Assembly (NCBI RefSeq): GCF_028551255.1
Contig: NZ_CP117029.1
Span: forward strand, 558,001 to 622,000
Direction of reading: 5' to 3'
Length of the DNA stretch: 64,000 nucleotides
Source of the DNA: Vibrio tubiashii
Lineage (GTDB): Bacteria > Pseudomonadota > Gammaproteobacteria > Enterobacterales > Vibrionaceae
This document shows, one piece after another, positions 1-9,480 of this stretch. Numbering within the stretch: position 1 is the first letter of the stretch; each line of letters starts with the position of its first letter. Position numbers and translations under genes: made by a program. The notes under the pieces were generated by a model, which was given only the letters and a program-made list of their open reading frames with translations, did no database searches and was not told where the DNA came from.

Positions 1-373
1 CTGTTCGGGTAACGTCGATAATGTTAGCTTTCCTGCAGTATTAGAGCAGCGCAAACTGCTGATTCCTGGCAGCCGTACCGCGATGGGACGTAAAGTATTG
101 CAATGGTTTGACCGTCAGGGATTACAGCCTAATATCTTAGGTGAATTTGACGATGTCGCATTAATGAAATCTTTTGCTCGTTACCACCATGATGTGATTT
201 TCTTAGCCCCTTCTATCTATATGTCGGAAGTCGAAAGCGATCTTCGTCTACAACTGATCGGCCATATTGATGAGTTAAAAGAAGAGTACTATGTCATATT
301 TGCAGAGCGTATGATTCAACATCCAGCGGTGAAGAATGTTTGTGATGCAGACTTCACAACCCTATTTAATTAG
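1..373 (+). CDS. nhaR: NhaR, LysR-family activator of the Na+/H+ antiporter gene (5' truncated)
   Basis: This is the C-terminal part of a LysR-type regulator, and its start lies before the window. The reading frame is open from base 2. The visible 123 residues are the end of the effector-binding domain; there is no helix-turn-helix left to see. The sequence (for example the stretch around [14 protein letters not shown] and the end [10 protein letters not shown]) is what I recognise as NhaR, which in E. coli senses sodium and activates nhaA. The nhaR-hlyU-rpsT order is the one found in other vibrios. No nhaA is visible in this window. Identification rests on family recognition of a partial protein. 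Confidence 0.85.
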   Translation, partial: CSGNVDNVSFPAVLEQRKLLIPGSRTAMGRKVLQWFDRQGLQPNILGEFDDVALMKSFARYHHDVIFLAPSIYMSEVESDLRLQLIGHIDELKEEYYVIFAERMIQHPAVKNVCDADFTTLFN

Positions 374-379
374 ACTCCG

Positions 380-399
380 ATCTATTTGAACAAATAGAT
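380..399. repeat. 20-bp inverted repeat after nhaR
   Basis: ATCTATTTG and CAAATAGAT form a perfect 9-bp inverted repeat with two bases between, 7 bases after the nhaR stop. No T-run follows on the plus strand, so it is a poor intrinsic terminator. It may be a weak terminator or an operator in the hlyU upstream region. Confidence 0.5.
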
Positions 400-429
400 T
401 AGTTGTTACAATTCGATTAATATTTGAAA

Positions 430-450
430 TAATTCACTCTAATAGAATTA
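430..450. promoter_or_regulatory. AT-rich imperfect palindrome upstream of hlyU, possible autoregulatory site
   Basis: TAATTC and GAATTA are an inverted repeat separated by 9 AT-rich bases, about 95 bp before the hlyU start. V. cholerae HlyU is known to bind AT-rich imperfect palindromes. The proposal that this is a HlyU site is inference only. Confidence 0.3.
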
Positions 451-544
451 AATACACAGTGAATCTGGTGACTGATCGACGGCGTTACTTATTGAGTAAG
501 GCTGATGTTTGTAGAAGTATTGTTGTAGGAAGAGGTAGTGGCCG

Positions 545-844
545 ATGAATCTACAAGAGATGGAAAAGAACTCTGCTCAGGCAGTAGTGCTGCTTAAGGC
601 GATGGCCAATGAGAGGCGTCTTCAGATCTTGTGCTTATTACACAATCAAGAGCTGTCAGTAGGGGAATTGTGCAGTAAGTTGGAGCTAAGCCAATCTGCT
701 TTATCTCAGCACCTAGCGTGGTTGCGAAGAGATGGTTTGGTGAATACTCGAAAAGAGGCACAGACAGTGTATTACACTTTGAGTAGTGAAGAAGTGAAAG
801 CAATGATCCAATTGCTGCACGACCTTTACTGTTCAGAGAAATAG
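545..844 (+). CDS. hlyU: HlyU, ArsR/SmtB-family regulator of virulence genes
   Basis: This is a 99-residue winged-helix protein of the ArsR/SmtB family. The recognition helix region is at about residues 49-63 (LSQSALSQHLAWLRR). It lacks the metal-binding cysteine motif of true ArsR proteins but keeps Cys30 and Cys96, the pair described in V. vulnificus and V. cholerae HlyU, where thiol oxidation alters DNA binding. HlyU acts as an anti-silencer that displaces H-NS at haemolysin and rtx promoters. The gene stands alone between nhaR and the convergent rpsT and ends in a shared bidirectional terminator. A purine-rich AGGAAGAGG lies upstream of the ATG. Its target toxin genes are not in this window. 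Confidence 0.95.
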   Translation: MNLQEMEKNSAQAVVLLKAMANERRLQILCLLHNQELSVGELCSKLELSQSALSQHLAWLRRDGLVNTRKEAQTVYYTLSSEEVKAMIQLLHDLYCSEK

Positions 845-887
845 TAGATTTATCGAGGTTTGTTGTTTAGCCTCGAAATTTAGATAT

Positions 888-914
888 AAAAAAACCGGCA
901 ATTGCCGGTTTTTT
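888..914. terminator. Bidirectional terminator between hlyU and rpsT
   Basis: A perfect 22-bp palindrome (891-912) built from AACCGGCAATTGCCGGTT is flanked by an A-run on the left and a T-run on the right. It can therefore end transcripts from both convergent genes. Confidence 0.9.
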
Positions 915-939
915 CTTTCACTGGGAAATCAGAGTTCTA

Positions 940-1200
940 TTAAAGAGCTTTGATTGCAGCAGCGAAACGAGACTTATGACGTGCAGCTTTATTCTTGTGA
1001 ATAAGGCCTTTAGTAGCCATGCGGTCTAGGATTGGTGTAACTGCAGCAAATGCTTCAGTTGCAGCAGCTTTGTCGCCTGCTTCGATAGCAGCAACAGTTT
1101 TCTTCATGTAAGTACGCATCATTGAGCGACGGCTAGCGTTGTGCTGACGACGTTTCTCAGCCTGGATAGCGCGCTTCTTAGCAGATTTACTATTTGCCAA
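940..1200 (-). CDS. rpsT: 30S ribosomal protein S20
   Basis: This is the 86-residue S20 protein, rich in Lys, Arg and Ala, with the typical start [16 protein letters not shown] and the [12 protein letters not shown] segment. It binds the 5' domain of 16S rRNA. The start codon is TTG at 1200-1198, as in E. coli rpsT, where the UUG start takes part in feedback control. An upstream in-frame TTG at 1215 would add five residues foreign to the family and is rejected. The gene is monocistronic, with its own promoter upstream and the shared terminator downstream. Confidence 0.97.
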   Translation of the reverse strand: MANSKSAKKRAIQAEKRRQHNASRRSMMRTYMKKTVAAIEAGDKAAATEAFAAVTPILDRMATKGLIHKNKAARHKSRFAAAIKAL

Positions 1201-1247
1201 GGGTCTAACTCCCAAAAACTTAGTTCAGTGACAATTTAAGGGCGAGG

Positions 1248-1276
1248 AATATCCCTCATTTGCGCTTAAATGTCAA
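1248..1276 (-). promoter_or_regulatory. Probable sigma70 promoter of rpsT
   Basis: On the minus strand TTGACA (1276-1271) and GATATT (1253-1248) are separated by 17 bp, about 48 bp before the rpsT start. A second -10-like TAGAAT followed by a GC-rich stretch lies further up at about 1354-1349. This would fit the two-promoter arrangement of E. coli rpsT. Confidence 0.65.
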
Positions 1277-1447
1277 ATAATTTGTGCAAAAACCAATCGA
1301 GCCAAACTAATTTTGGTTTGAAAGGTCTTCACGGTTAAGATGGCGGGGATTCTAACAGTATTTTTTTTTCAATGCTAATACTAATCTGCTCTGGTTATGA
1401 CATTCCTGTTGTAAAGTAGAGCAAAATTTTTGATTCCCGAGGTAAAT

Positions 1448-3010
1448 GTGAGTAAACGCCTACTCAAGTCAGGCATGATAGTCAGTGCTATGACCTTGAT
1501 CTCTAGAGTTTTAGGCTTGGTTCGAGATGTTGTTGTTGCCAACCTTATGGGGGCAGGGGCCAGTGCCGATGTCTTCTTCTTTGCTAATAAAATCCCCAAC
1601 TTTCTCAGGCGTCTATTTGCTGAGGGCGCATTTTCTCAAGCCTTTGTTCCTGTATTGACGGAATACCACGCTGCCGGAGAGATAGACAAAACTCGTCAGC
1701 TTATCGCGAGAGCAGCGGGTACATTAGGCGTCATTGTCTCTATTGTTACCGTGCTCGGCGTTTTAGGTTCTGGCGTGGTGACGGCGCTGTTTGGTTTTGG
1801 CTGGTTTTTAGACTGGCTCAACGGAGGACCTTCGGCAGAAAAGTTTGAGCTCGCAAGCTTAATGCTCAAAATTACTTTCCCATACTTATGGTTTATCACC
1901 TTTGTCGCTTTGTCTGGGGCGATTCTCAATACGTTAGGTAAGTTCGCTGTCTCTTCTTTTACGCCTGTTTTTCTCAATGTGATGATCATTTTATCGGCGT
2001 GGTTTATCGCGCCTCAATTATCACAACCAGAAATTGGTCTAGCGATAGGCGTTTTTCTTGGCGGCTTAGTTCAGTTTTTATTCCAGATCCCGTTCCTGAT
2101 TAAAGCGGGAGTTATGGTGAAACCTAAGTGGGGTTGGCGCGATCCGGGCGTGGTTAAGATTCGTACCTTAATGATCCCTGCGCTATTTGGCGTTTCAGTT
2201 AGTCAAATCAACCTGTTGTTCGATACCTTTATCGCCAGTTTCCTTCAGACAGGTTCTATTAGTTGGCTTTATTACTCGGATCGCCTGTTAGAGTTTCCAC
2301 TTGGCCTATTTGGTATCGCTATCGCGACGGTCATTCTACCAGCGTTATCTCGCAAGCATGTTGATGATCATAGTGACGGATTTGCACAAACCATGGATTG
2401 GGGCGTACGTATGGTCACCTTGCTCGGTATTCCTGCCATGCTTGGTTTGATGGTATTAGCCAAACCTATGCTAATGGTGCTTTTTATGCGTGGCGAGTTT
2501 ACTCCTCAAGACGTGAACTATGCCTCGATGTCTCTGGTTGCATACGCGTCAGGTCTACTCAACTTTATGTTGATTAAAGTACTGGCTCCAGGTTACTACT
2601 CGCGCCAAGACACCAAAACGCCAGTGAAATATGGCATTATCGCGATGGTCACCAATATGGTTTTCAATGCTATCTTCGCTTGGTTCTATGGTTACGTTGG
2701 GCTTGCCATAGCAACCGCATTGTCTGCCTTTGTGAATATGTCTCTTCTATATAGAGGCTTGCATATCGCAGGTGTCTATCATCTGACCAAAAGAACGTTA
2801 CTGTTTATAGCCAAGCTCGTTATTGCTGGTGGCCTAATGGTTGGCGCGATTCTGTGGCAATTAGAAGAGATGAATGTGTGGCTAACTTGGACATTGCTAG
2901 AGCGAGTAATGTGGTTAACGGCATTGATAGGATTAGGCGCGGCTGTCTACCTGTTGTCACTGCTTATTATGGGTGTTCGTTTAAAAGATCTAAAAGCAGC
3001 GACAGAATAA
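1448..3010 (+). CDS. murJ: MurJ lipid II flippase (MviN)
   Basis: This is a 520-residue polytopic inner-membrane protein of the MOP/MATE-like superfamily that moves lipid II across the cytoplasmic membrane for peptidoglycan synthesis. The N-terminus SRVLGLVRDVVVA and the motif RRLFAEGAFSQAFVPV are diagnostic. About 14 hydrophobic segments cover the length, close to the 511 residues of E. coli MurJ. I chose the GTG at 1448 because a good GAGG ribosome-binding site (1438-1441) sits just before it and the protein then begins MSKRLLKSG. The TTG at 1430 would swallow that site. It leads into ribF, which follows after 91 bp. Confidence 0.95.
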   Translation: MSKRLLKSGMIVSAMTLISRVLGLVRDVVVANLMGAGASADVFFFANKIPNFLRRLFAEGAFSQAFVPVLTEYHAAGEIDKTRQLIARAAGTLGVIVSIVTVLGVLGSGVVTALFGFGWFLDWLNGGPSAEKFELASLMLKITFPYLWFITFVALSGAILNTLGKFAVSSFTPVFLNVMIILSAWFIAPQLSQPEIGLAIGVFLGGLVQFLFQIPFLIKAGVMVKPKWGWRDPGVVKIRTLMIPALFGVSVSQINLLFDTFIASFLQTGSISWLYYSDRLLEFPLGLFGIAIATVILPALSRKHVDDHSDGFAQTMDWGVRMVTLLGIPAMLGLMVLAKPMLMVLFMRGEFTPQDVNYASMSLVAYASGLLNFMLIKVLAPGYYSRQDTKTPVKYGIIAMVTNMVFNAIFAWFYGYVGLAIATALSAFVNMSLLYRGLHIAGVYHLTKRTLLFIAKLVIAGGLMVGAILWQLEEMNVWLTWTLLERVMWLTALIGLGAAVYLLSLLIMGVRLKDLKAATE

Positions 3011-3101
3011 GGGTGATTAGTATATAATCCGTCAGTTTCACGCAACGTTAATTCTTTTTTTGAGAATTTATAATCAATAAACAAGTTTTTAGTAGTCTCC
3101 A

Positions 3102-4046
3102 ATGGAATTGATTCGAGGTATTCACAACATCAAACCACATCATCAAGGGTGTGTATTGACGATCGGAAATTTCGATGGTGTTCACCTCGGACATCAGGAA
3201 GTTTTACGCCAAGTGTCTGAGCAAGCTAAACAATTAAGTTTGCCTTCAATTGTAATGACATTTGACCCTCAACCATTGGAGTTGTTTGCTAAAGACAAAG
3301 CGCCTGCGCGCTTAACGCGTCTTAGAGATAAGTTTGTTCAGTTGAGCAAATTGAATATCGAAAGGTTGCTTTGCGTTAACTTTAATCATCAATTCGCTAA
3401 TCAAAGTGCTGACGAGTTTATTAGTGACTTGTTGGTGAAGCGTTTGGGTGTTAAGTTTCTCGTCGTAGGTGATGATTTCTGCTTTGGTCGTGGCCGAAAA
3501 GGCAATTTTGCTATGCTGCAAGAAGCAGGCAAAAAGTACGGCTTTGAAGTGGTAAGCACTCAAAGCTTCTGTTTACAACAGTTACGTGTAAGCAGTACTG
3601 CGATTAGAGAAGCCTTAGCGCAAGATAAGCTTGAGCACGCCGCTGAAATGCTTGGGCGTGATTACAGTATTAGTGGGAGAGTTTCTCACGGGAGAAAACT
3701 CGGCAGAACGATCGGTTTCCCGACGGCGAACATTCCACTAAAACGTTGCGTGTCGCCAGTTTCTGGCGTGTATACCGTGCAAGCTCTAGGCTTGGGCGAA
3801 GAACCTGTCGGCGGTGTTGCCAATATCGGTAATAGACCGACAGTTAATGGCGTACGCCAACAACTCGAAGTACATTTATTCGACTTTAAAGCCAACTTAT
3901 ATGGCAAACAGCTAGAAATCGTACTTTTAGATAAGATTCGCGACGAACATAAATTTGAATCGTTCGAAGCTTTGAAACAACAAATTGAATTGGATGCTGA
4001 AGCAGCAAGGGTGTGGCTGCGTCAGTATAAAGCCCAAGCGGTTTAG
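3102..4046 (+). CDS. ribF: Bifunctional riboflavin kinase / FMN adenylyltransferase
   Basis: This 314-residue cytoplasmic enzyme makes FMN and then FAD from riboflavin. The N-terminal adenylyltransferase half carries the nucleotidyltransferase signature TIGNFDGVHLGHQ (about residues 20-33). The C-terminal riboflavin kinase half carries GRTIGFPTANIP and a PVSGVYTV segment. Length matches the family. ribF-ileS-lspA-fkpB-ispH is the gammaproteobacterial gene order, and ileS starts 55 bp downstream, so co-transcription is likely. Confidence 0.97.
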   Translation: MELIRGIHNIKPHHQGCVLTIGNFDGVHLGHQEVLRQVSEQAKQLSLPSIVMTFDPQPLELFAKDKAPARLTRLRDKFVQLSKLNIERLLCVNFNHQFANQSADEFISDLLVKRLGVKFLVVGDDFCFGRGRKGNFAMLQEAGKKYGFEVVSTQSFCLQQLRVSSTAIREALAQDKLEHAAEMLGRDYSISGRVSHGRKLGRTIGFPTANIPLKRCVSPVSGVYTVQALGLGEEPVGGVANIGNRPTVNGVRQQLEVHLFDFKANLYGKQLEIVLLDKIRDEHKFESFEALKQQIELDAEAARVWLRQYKAQAV

Positions 4047-4101
4047 TTCGCTGCTTGGCATAATGTCTAACTGTCACCCAACACAACGGAATTAAGAATC
4101 G

Positions 4102-6930
4102 ATGAGTGAGTATAAAGATACCCTGAACCTTCCTGAAACAGGGTTTCCGATGCGTGGCAATCTGGCAAATCGTGAGCCAGAAATGCTTAAGCGTTGGTAT
4201 AAAGAAGACCTTTACGGTGAGATCCGTAAAGCGAAGAAAGGCAAAAAATCTTTCGTTCTACACGATGGCCCTCCATACGCGAATGGTGACATTCACATTG
4301 GTCACGCACTAAACAAGATTCTTAAAGACATTATTATTAAATCCAAAACACTTTCTGGTTTTGATGCACCGTACATTCCTGGTTGGGACTGTCACGGTCT
4401 ACCAATTGAACTAATGGTAGAAAAGAAAAAAGGCAAACCAGGCCAAAAAATCTCTGCGGCTGAGTTCCGTGAAGAGTGTCGTAAGTACGCGGCAGGTCAG
4501 GTAGAAGGTCAAAAAGAGAGCTTCAAACGCCTAGGTATTATGGGTGAGTGGGATAAGCCTTACCGCACTATGGATTTTGCAACTGAAGCAAACATCATCC
4601 GTGCACTTGGTAAGATCGCTGATAACGGCCACCTACTAAAAGGTTTCAAACCAGTTCACTGGTGTACAGACTGTGGCTCTGCGCTTGCTGAAGCAGAAGT
4701 AGAGTACAAAGATAAAGTTTCTCCATCTATCGACGTACGCTTTAAAGCGGCCGATGAAGCAGCACTTCTATCTAAGTTCTCATTGAACGAAGGTCATGAA
4801 GGCGAAGGCGATATCTCAATCGTTATCTGGACAACCACACCTTGGACACTGCCAGCAAACCGCGCAGTATGTCTACGTGATGATCTAGAGTACGTCTTGA
4901 TCCAAGTAGAAGGTGAGTCGAAGGAGCGTATCATCGTTGCTTCTGAGCTAGCGAAAGATGTGATGGATCGTGCGGGTATCGAGCACTTCCATAACCTTGG
5001 CTTTGCAAAAGGTAGCGACCTTGAGCTATCTCAGTTTAATCACCCATTCTACGACTTCACGGTTCCTGCGATCCTTGGCGATCACGTAACTACGGATTCT
5101 GGTACTGGTGTGGTTCACACAGCACCTGGCCACGGTCAAGAAGACTTTGCTGTCGGTAACAAATACAACCTAGAAGTGGCTAACCCAGTCGGTTCAAACG
5201 GTGTTTACCTGCCGGATACTGAGCTATTTGCTGGCCAACACGTATTCAAGGCTAATGATGCAGTTGTTGAGACGCTAAAAGAGAAAGGCGCACTGCTACA
5301 TCACCACGCTTACGAGCACAGCTACCCTCACTGTTGGAGACACAAAACTCCAATCATCTTCCGTGCAACACCACAATGGTTCGTGTCTATGGACCAAGCT
5401 GGCCTACGTGCAAAAGCACTAGAGTCAATCAAAGGTGTTGAGTGGATGCCAGAGTGGGGCCAAAGCCGCATCGAAGGTATGATTGAAGGTCGCCCAGAGT
5501 GGTGTATCTCTCGTCAACGTACTTGGGGTGTGCCAATCGCTCTATTCGTTCACAAAGAAACAGCAGAGCTTCATCCAAACACTTTAGAACTGATTGAGAA
5601 AGTAGCTCAGTTAGTTGAAGAGAAAGGCATTCAAGCTTGGTGGGATCTAGAAATCTCTGACCTACTAGGCGAAGAAGCGGATAAGTACGAGAAAGTACTC
5701 GATACGCTAGACGTATGGTTCGACTCAGGTGTGACTCACTACTCAGTTGTTGATGCTCGTGAAGAGTACAACGGCGCGTCGGCTGACCTATACCTAGAAG
5801 GCTCTGACCAACACCGCGGTTGGTTCCAGTCTTCACTAATTTCATCAATCGCGATGAAAGATGAAGCGCCATACAAGCAAGTGCTTACTCACGGTTTCGT
5901 GGTTGACGGTCAAGGCCGTAAGATGTCGAAATCTATCGGTAACGTAGTTGCGCCAAAAGATGTAACTAATAAGCTAGGTGCAGATATCCTACGTCTATGG
6001 GTTGCTTCAACTGACTACACAGGTGAAGTTGCGGTTTCTGATGAAATCCTAAAACGCTCTGCAGATGCGTACCGTCGTATCCGTAACACAGCGCGTTTCT
6101 TCCTTGCTAACCTAAGCGGCTTTAACCCAGCAACGGATCTCGTTCCTGCTGAAGAAATGGTTGCTCTAGACCGTTGGGCTGTAGGTCGTGCACTAGCGGC
6201 ACAAGAAGAGATCGTTAAAGCTTACGGTGAGTACAACACTCACGCAGTAACACAGCGCTTAATGCAGTTCTGTTCTATCGAAATGGGCTCATTCTACCTA
6301 GACGTGATTAAAGACCGTCAGTACACAGCGAAACTTGGCGGTCACGCTCAACGTAGCTGTCAGACTGCACTTTACTACATCGTAGAAGCGCTTGTTCGTT
6401 GGATGGCGCCAATCATGTCATTCACTGCAGACGAGATCTGGAACGAGATGCCAGGCGAGCGCGATAAGTTTGTCTTCACAGGCGAGTGGTATGAAGGTCT
6501 GTTCGGCTTAACTGAAGGCGAAGAGCTTAACAACGAATTCTGGGCTGAAATCCAAGCGGTTCGTGGTGGCGTAAACAAACTGCTAGAAGACGCTCGTAAA
6601 GAGAAGACAATTGGTGGCTCTCTGCAAGCTGAAGTGACGCTTTACGCTGATGATGCACTAGCGGCGAAACTAAGCAAGCTGGAAGATGAGCTACGCTTTG
6701 CACTACTAACTTCAGCAGCGGTTGTTAAGCCTCTAAGCGAGAAGTCAGAAGCGGCGCAAGCAACAGATGTCGAAGGTCTATTCGTTGAAGTGAAAGCAAC
6801 TGAAAATGAGAAATGTGACCGCTGTTGGCACCACACTCCAGATGTTGGCACAATCGAAGGTCACGAGAAGATCTGTGGTCGTTGTGTGTCTAACGTTGAT
6901 GGGGAAGGCGAAGTACGCAAATTCGCTTAA
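4102..6930 (+). CDS. ileS: Isoleucyl-tRNA synthetase
   Basis: This is a 942-residue class I aminoacyl-tRNA synthetase that charges tRNA-Ile. The HIGH motif is at 65-68 and KMSKS at 607-611. The editing CP1 domain contains the TTPWTLPAN motif, and a C-terminal zinc finger shows CDRCW and CGRC. Length equals that of the E. coli enzyme (about 938). An ERIC element begins at the base directly after the stop codon. The internal antisense open frames here are shadows. Confidence 0.98.
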   Translation: MSEYKDTLNLPETGFPMRGNLANREPEMLKRWYKEDLYGEIRKAKKGKKSFVLHDGPPYANGDIHIGHALNKILKDIIIKSKTLSGFDAPYIPGWDCHGLPIELMVEKKKGKPGQKISAAEFREECRKYAAGQVEGQKESFKRLGIMGEWDKPYRTMDFATEANIIRALGKIADNGHLLKGFKPVHWCTDCGSALAEAEVEYKDKVSPSIDVRFKAADEAALLSKFSLNEGHEGEGDISIVIWTTTPWTLPANRAVCLRDDLEYVLIQVEGESKERIIVASELAKDVMDRAGIEHFHNLGFAKGSDLELSQFNHPFYDFTVPAILGDHVTTDSGTGVVHTAPGHGQEDFAVGNKYNLEVANPVGSNGVYLPDTELFAGQHVFKANDAVVETLKEKGALLHHHAYEHSYPHCWRHKTPIIFRATPQWFVSMDQAGLRAKALESIKGVEWMPEWGQSRIEGMIEGRPEWCISRQRTWGVPIALFVHKETAELHPNTLELIEKVAQLVEEKGIQAWWDLEISDLLGEEADKYEKVLDTLDVWFDSGVTHYSVVDAREEYNGASADLYLEGSDQHRGWFQSSLISSIAMKDEAPYKQVLTHGFVVDGQGRKMSKSIGNVVAPKDVTNKLGADILRLWVASTDYTGEVAVSDEILKRSADAYRRIRNTARFFLANLSGFNPATDLVPAEEMVALDRWAVGRALAAQEEIVKAYGEYNTHAVTQRLMQFCSIEMGSFYLDVIKDRQYTAKLGGHAQRSCQTALYYIVEALVRWMAPIMSFTADEIWNEMPGERDKFVFTGEWYEGLFGLTEGEELNNEFWAEIQAVRGGVNKLLEDARKEKTIGGSLQAEVTLYADDALAAKLSKLEDELRFALLTSAAVVKPLSEKSEAAQATDVEGLFVEVKATENEKCDRCWHHTPDVGTIEGHEKICGRCVSNVDGEGEVRKFA

Positions 6931-7054
6931 TTGCTCGTCACTCTTGGCGTTGTAGCTGCGTTGACTGCACTTACTCACTCCATCACATAGGACAACTATG
7001 CTCAGGAGTCTCGTAAGTTTGTCGCCTTGCTACAACACCAATAATTTAGAGCAA
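6931..7054 (+). repeat. ERIC (intergenic repeat unit) element, copy A, degenerate
   Basis: This 124-bp imperfect palindrome has perfect terminal inverted repeats TTGCTC and GAGCAA. It shares its layout and many bases with the ERIC/IRU family, including the internal GTTGACTGC and CATCACATAG...CTATGCTC arms and the right end with GTCGCCTTGCTACAACACC. It starts at the first base after the ileS stop codon. Two better-preserved copies lie at 7688-7815 and 59722-59847, in the same orientation. It has no coding capacity. Confidence 0.8.
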
Positions 7055-7084
7055 TCAGAAGTTGAACTTTATTGAAAATTCATA

Positions 7085-7112
7085 GCCCCAGTATCTACTG
7101 GGGTTATTTTTA
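7085..7112 (+). terminator. Terminator-like hairpin between ileS and lspA
   Basis: CCCCAGTA and TACTGGGG pair across a 2-base loop and are followed by TTATTTTTA. This looks like an intrinsic terminator placed about 10 bp before the lspA ribosome-binding site. If active, it would attenuate read-through from ileS. Confidence 0.6.
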
Positions 7113-7120
7113 GGGACTTT

Positions 7121-7630
7121 ATGAGCGAACAAACATTTACTCTAAAGCAATCAGGCGTACGTTGGCTGTGGCTAGCCTTGGTTATCTTCCTTTCGGATAT
7201 TGGCATCAAGCTATTCGTAATGGATAACATGGGGTATGGCTGGGCGAATCGAATTGAGGTACTGCCTTTCTTTAATCTTTTGTATGTCCATAACTATGGT
7301 GCTGCGTTTAGCTTTTTAAGCGACCAAGCTGGTTGGCAACGTTGGCTATTTACTGGTATCGCGTTTGTGGTAACAGGTATGCTGACTTATTGGATGAGCA
7401 AACTTCCGGCACAAGAGAAATGGAATAACATTGCTTACGCCATGATCATTGGTGGGGCTGTGGGCAACGTGTTTGACCGTGTCGTCCACGGCTTTGTGGT
7501 CGACTACCTAGACTTCTTTTGGGGTAATTATCACTGGCCAGCATTTAACTTAGCTGATACGACTATCTGTATTGGTGCAGCAATGATTATTCTTGATGGC
7601 TTTCGCAAGAAAGAAGATGCCAAAGCCTAA
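7121..7630 (+). CDS. lspA: Lipoprotein signal peptidase (signal peptidase II)
   Basis: This 169-residue inner-membrane aspartic protease cleaves the signal peptide of prolipoproteins after lipid attachment. Four hydrophobic segments are visible. The conserved signatures are present: [11 protein letters not shown] in the middle, then [18 protein letters not shown] and FNLADT, which hold the two catalytic aspartates. Its substrates in this window would include the M16 protease, the DUF2799-type protein, BamD and the PLD-family protein, all with lipoboxes. It lies between two ERIC copies and two hairpins, so its coupling to ileS may be weaker than in E. coli. Confidence 0.97.
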   Translation: MSEQTFTLKQSGVRWLWLALVIFLSDIGIKLFVMDNMGYGWANRIEVLPFFNLLYVHNYGAAFSFLSDQAGWQRWLFTGIAFVVTGMLTYWMSKLPAQEKWNNIAYAMIIGGAVGNVFDRVVHGFVVDYLDFFWGNYHWPAFNLADTTICIGAAMIILDGFRKKEDAKA

Positions 7631-7653
7631 TTCGTGATAAATTGAATAACCCT

Positions 7654-7686
7654 AGGCGCTGTCGGTTGATTCCGGTAGCGCTTTTT
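7654..7686 (+). terminator. Probable terminator after lspA
   Basis: GCGCT...AGCGC with an inner CGG...CCG pairing forms an interrupted stem, followed directly by TTTTT (7682-7686). It ends two bases before ERIC copy B. Confidence 0.55.
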
Positions 7687-7687
7687 A

Positions 7688-7815
7688 GTATACCCGTCAT
7701 ATTTGAAGCCGCAGCGTTGTTGACTGCGATGATTCCCCCTAATCACATAGCGCACTATGCTCAAGGGTTGAATTATCTTGTCGCCTAGCTGCAACTCCAA
7801 CTATTTAGGGTATAC
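7688..7815 (+). repeat. ERIC element, copy B
   Basis: This 128-bp element is bounded by the perfect inverted repeats GTATACCC and GGGTATAC. The ends GTATACCCGTCATA and CTATTTAGGGTATAC and the internal CTGCAACTCC closely match the classical ERIC consensus. It sits between lspA and fkpB in the same orientation as copies A and C. Confidence 0.9.
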
Positions 7816-7850
7816 ACCTATAAAAATAACGACCTCAAGGAAGCAGTAAC

Positions 7851-8282
7851 GTGACTACCATTGCCCAAGATTCTGCAGTAACTCTGCACTTTACCATTAA
7901 GATGTATGACGGCTCTGTTGCCGACAGTACCCACAATATGGGAAAACCAGCCAAGCTAGTGATTGGTGATGGCAGCTTGAGTGATAACTTTGAACAGTGT
8001 CTTCTCGGGCTAAGTAGTGGCGAGAAAAAGGCCATTGAGCTTAAAGCGCAAGACGCGTTTGGTATGCCTAACCCAGACAATATCCACCATATGGACAGAA
8101 CTAAGTTTGTCGGTGATGCAGAAGTTGAAGTTGGAACGATTATGGCGTTTTCAGGCCCCGATGGGATGGAAATTCCTGGAATCATTAAAGAAATTGCTGG
8201 GGACTCAGTGACCGTTGACTTTAACCACCCTCTAGCAGGACAAGATGTGACTTTTGAAGTTGAAATTTTGTCAGTAGAATAG
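7851..8282 (+). CDS. fkpB: FKBP-type peptidyl-prolyl cis-trans isomerase FkpB (SlpA-like)
   Basis: This 143-residue cytoplasmic protein belongs to the SlyD/SlpA branch of FKBPs. It combines a split FKBP domain (residues about 5-70 and 120-143) with an inserted IF chaperone domain in between. The start codon is GTG at 7851, preceded by AAGGAAGCAG. It lacks the His-rich metal-binding tail of SlyD, which supports FkpB. The neighbour ispH starts 26 bp downstream, as in E. coli. A 151-residue antisense open frame overlaps it and is a shadow. Confidence 0.95.
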   Translation: MTTIAQDSAVTLHFTIKMYDGSVADSTHNMGKPAKLVIGDGSLSDNFEQCLLGLSSGEKKAIELKAQDAFGMPNPDNIHHMDRTKFVGDAEVEVGTIMAFSGPDGMEIPGIIKEIAGDSVTVDFNHPLAGQDVTFEVEILSVE

Positions 8283-8308
8283 CGAGCCAAAGCGAAAATA
8301 TAATCATC

Positions 8309-9274
8309 ATGAGCAATGAAATGAAAATTAAGTTAGCTAACCCACGTGGCTTTTGTGCAGGTGTTGATCGCGCGATCAGCATTGTTGAGCGAGCACTCGA
8401 AATGTACCAACCACCAATCTACGTACGCCATGAAGTGGTACACAACCGATTTGTGGTGGAAGGGCTAAAACAACGTGGCGCTATCTTTGTTGAAGAGTTA
8501 CATGAAGTACCTGATGACAACATCGTAATCTTCTCAGCTCATGGTGTTTCTCAAGCGGTACGCAAAGAAGCCAAAGAGCGTGATTTAACCGTATTTGACG
8601 CCACTTGCCCACTGGTGACTAAAGTTCATATGGAAGTGGCGCGTGCAAGTCGTAAGCATATGGAAGTTGTACTGATAGGACACGCAGGCCACCCTGAAGT
8701 CGAAGGAACCATGGGGCAATATGCGAGTGAGCAAGGTGGCATGTACCTAGTTGAAACTCCGGCAGATGTGGTTAGCTTAAAAGAGAAAGTGAAAGATCCA
8801 AGCCACTTACACTACGTTAGCCAAACAACGCTGTCAGTGGATGAAACTGCGGATGTGATTGAAGAGCTGCGACGCGTATTCCCTGATATTCAAGGCCCTC
8901 GTAAAGATGATATCTGCTACGCAACGCAAAACCGTCAAGATGCCGTGCGTGAAATGGCAACCGATGTGGATGTCGTTATTGTGGTTGGTTCTAAAAACTC
9001 ATCTAACTCTACTCGCTTAAAAGAGCTTGCAGAGAAGCTAGGTACGCCGGGTTACCTGACCGATTGTCCTGAAGACATCGAACCTCAGTGGTTTGAAGGT
9101 AAAGTGAGAGTCGGCGTAACCGCCGGAGCTTCTGCGCCAGAAGAACTGGTTAATAAGATCCTAGATCGTATTAAAGACCTGGTAGGTACGCGCTCTGTCG
9201 AAGAGATCCAAGGCCGTGAAGAAAACATGTTCTTTGAAGTGCCTAAAGAGCTACAAATTAAACAAGTAGACTAA
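8309..9274 (+). CDS. ispH: 4-hydroxy-3-methylbut-2-enyl diphosphate reductase
   Basis: IspH is the last enzyme of the MEP isoprenoid pathway, a [4Fe-4S] protein that makes IPP and DMAPP. The three cluster cysteines lie in [25 protein letters not shown] and DDICYAT. The HEVVHN, SAHGVS and [11 protein letters not shown] segments hold the conserved histidines. The length of 321 (or 317) residues fits the family. An internal ATG at 8321 gives the usual start [10 protein letters not shown] and is a credible alternative; neither has a strong ribosome-binding site. A clear terminator follows. Confidence 0.97.
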   Translation: MSNEMKIKLANPRGFCAGVDRAISIVERALEMYQPPIYVRHEVVHNRFVVEGLKQRGAIFVEELHEVPDDNIVIFSAHGVSQAVRKEAKERDLTVFDATCPLVTKVHMEVARASRKHMEVVLIGHAGHPEVEGTMGQYASEQGGMYLVETPADVVSLKEKVKDPSHLHYVSQTTLSVDETADVIEELRRVFPDIQGPRKDDICYATQNRQDAVREMATDVDVVIVVGSKNSSNSTRLKELAEKLGTPGYLTDCPEDIEPQWFEGKVRVGVTAGASAPEELVNKILDRIKDLVGTRSVEEIQGREENMFFEVPKELQIKQVD

Positions 9275-9292
9275 TCTTGCTTAACTGAATCT

Positions 9293-9328
9293 AGCCCCTA
9301 ACTTACTCTTAAGTTAGGGGCTTTTTTA
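9293..9328 (+). terminator. Intrinsic terminator after ispH
   Basis: AGCCCCTAACTTA and TAAGTTAGGGGCT form a long stem, followed by a T-run. This closes the ribF-ispH gene series. Confidence 0.92.
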
Positions 9329-9480
9329 TACCTGTTTTTAAACATCTAGCTTGCTAATAATCATATAAGTTTCAAGATTATATGTTGTGAGTCGTATTTT
9401 CTTGCCATTGCTTGTTGTGTATTACATTTGAGTCACGCGGAACGATATAGTGCGGTTAGTAATTGGACTAGGAGTCGTTC

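Noticed and set aside
5429..5872. 147-codon frame antisense to ileS
   Set aside because: It is a shadow of the conserved ileS coding region.
6931..7054. ERIC copies as insertion sequences or a CRISPR-like repeat
   Set aside because: There is no transposase or target duplication, and the copies are far apart with no spacer pattern; they match the ERIC family.
7835..8290. 151-codon frame antisense to fkpB
   Set aside because: fkpB covers the same stretch with clear family similarity; the antisense product resembles nothing I recognise.
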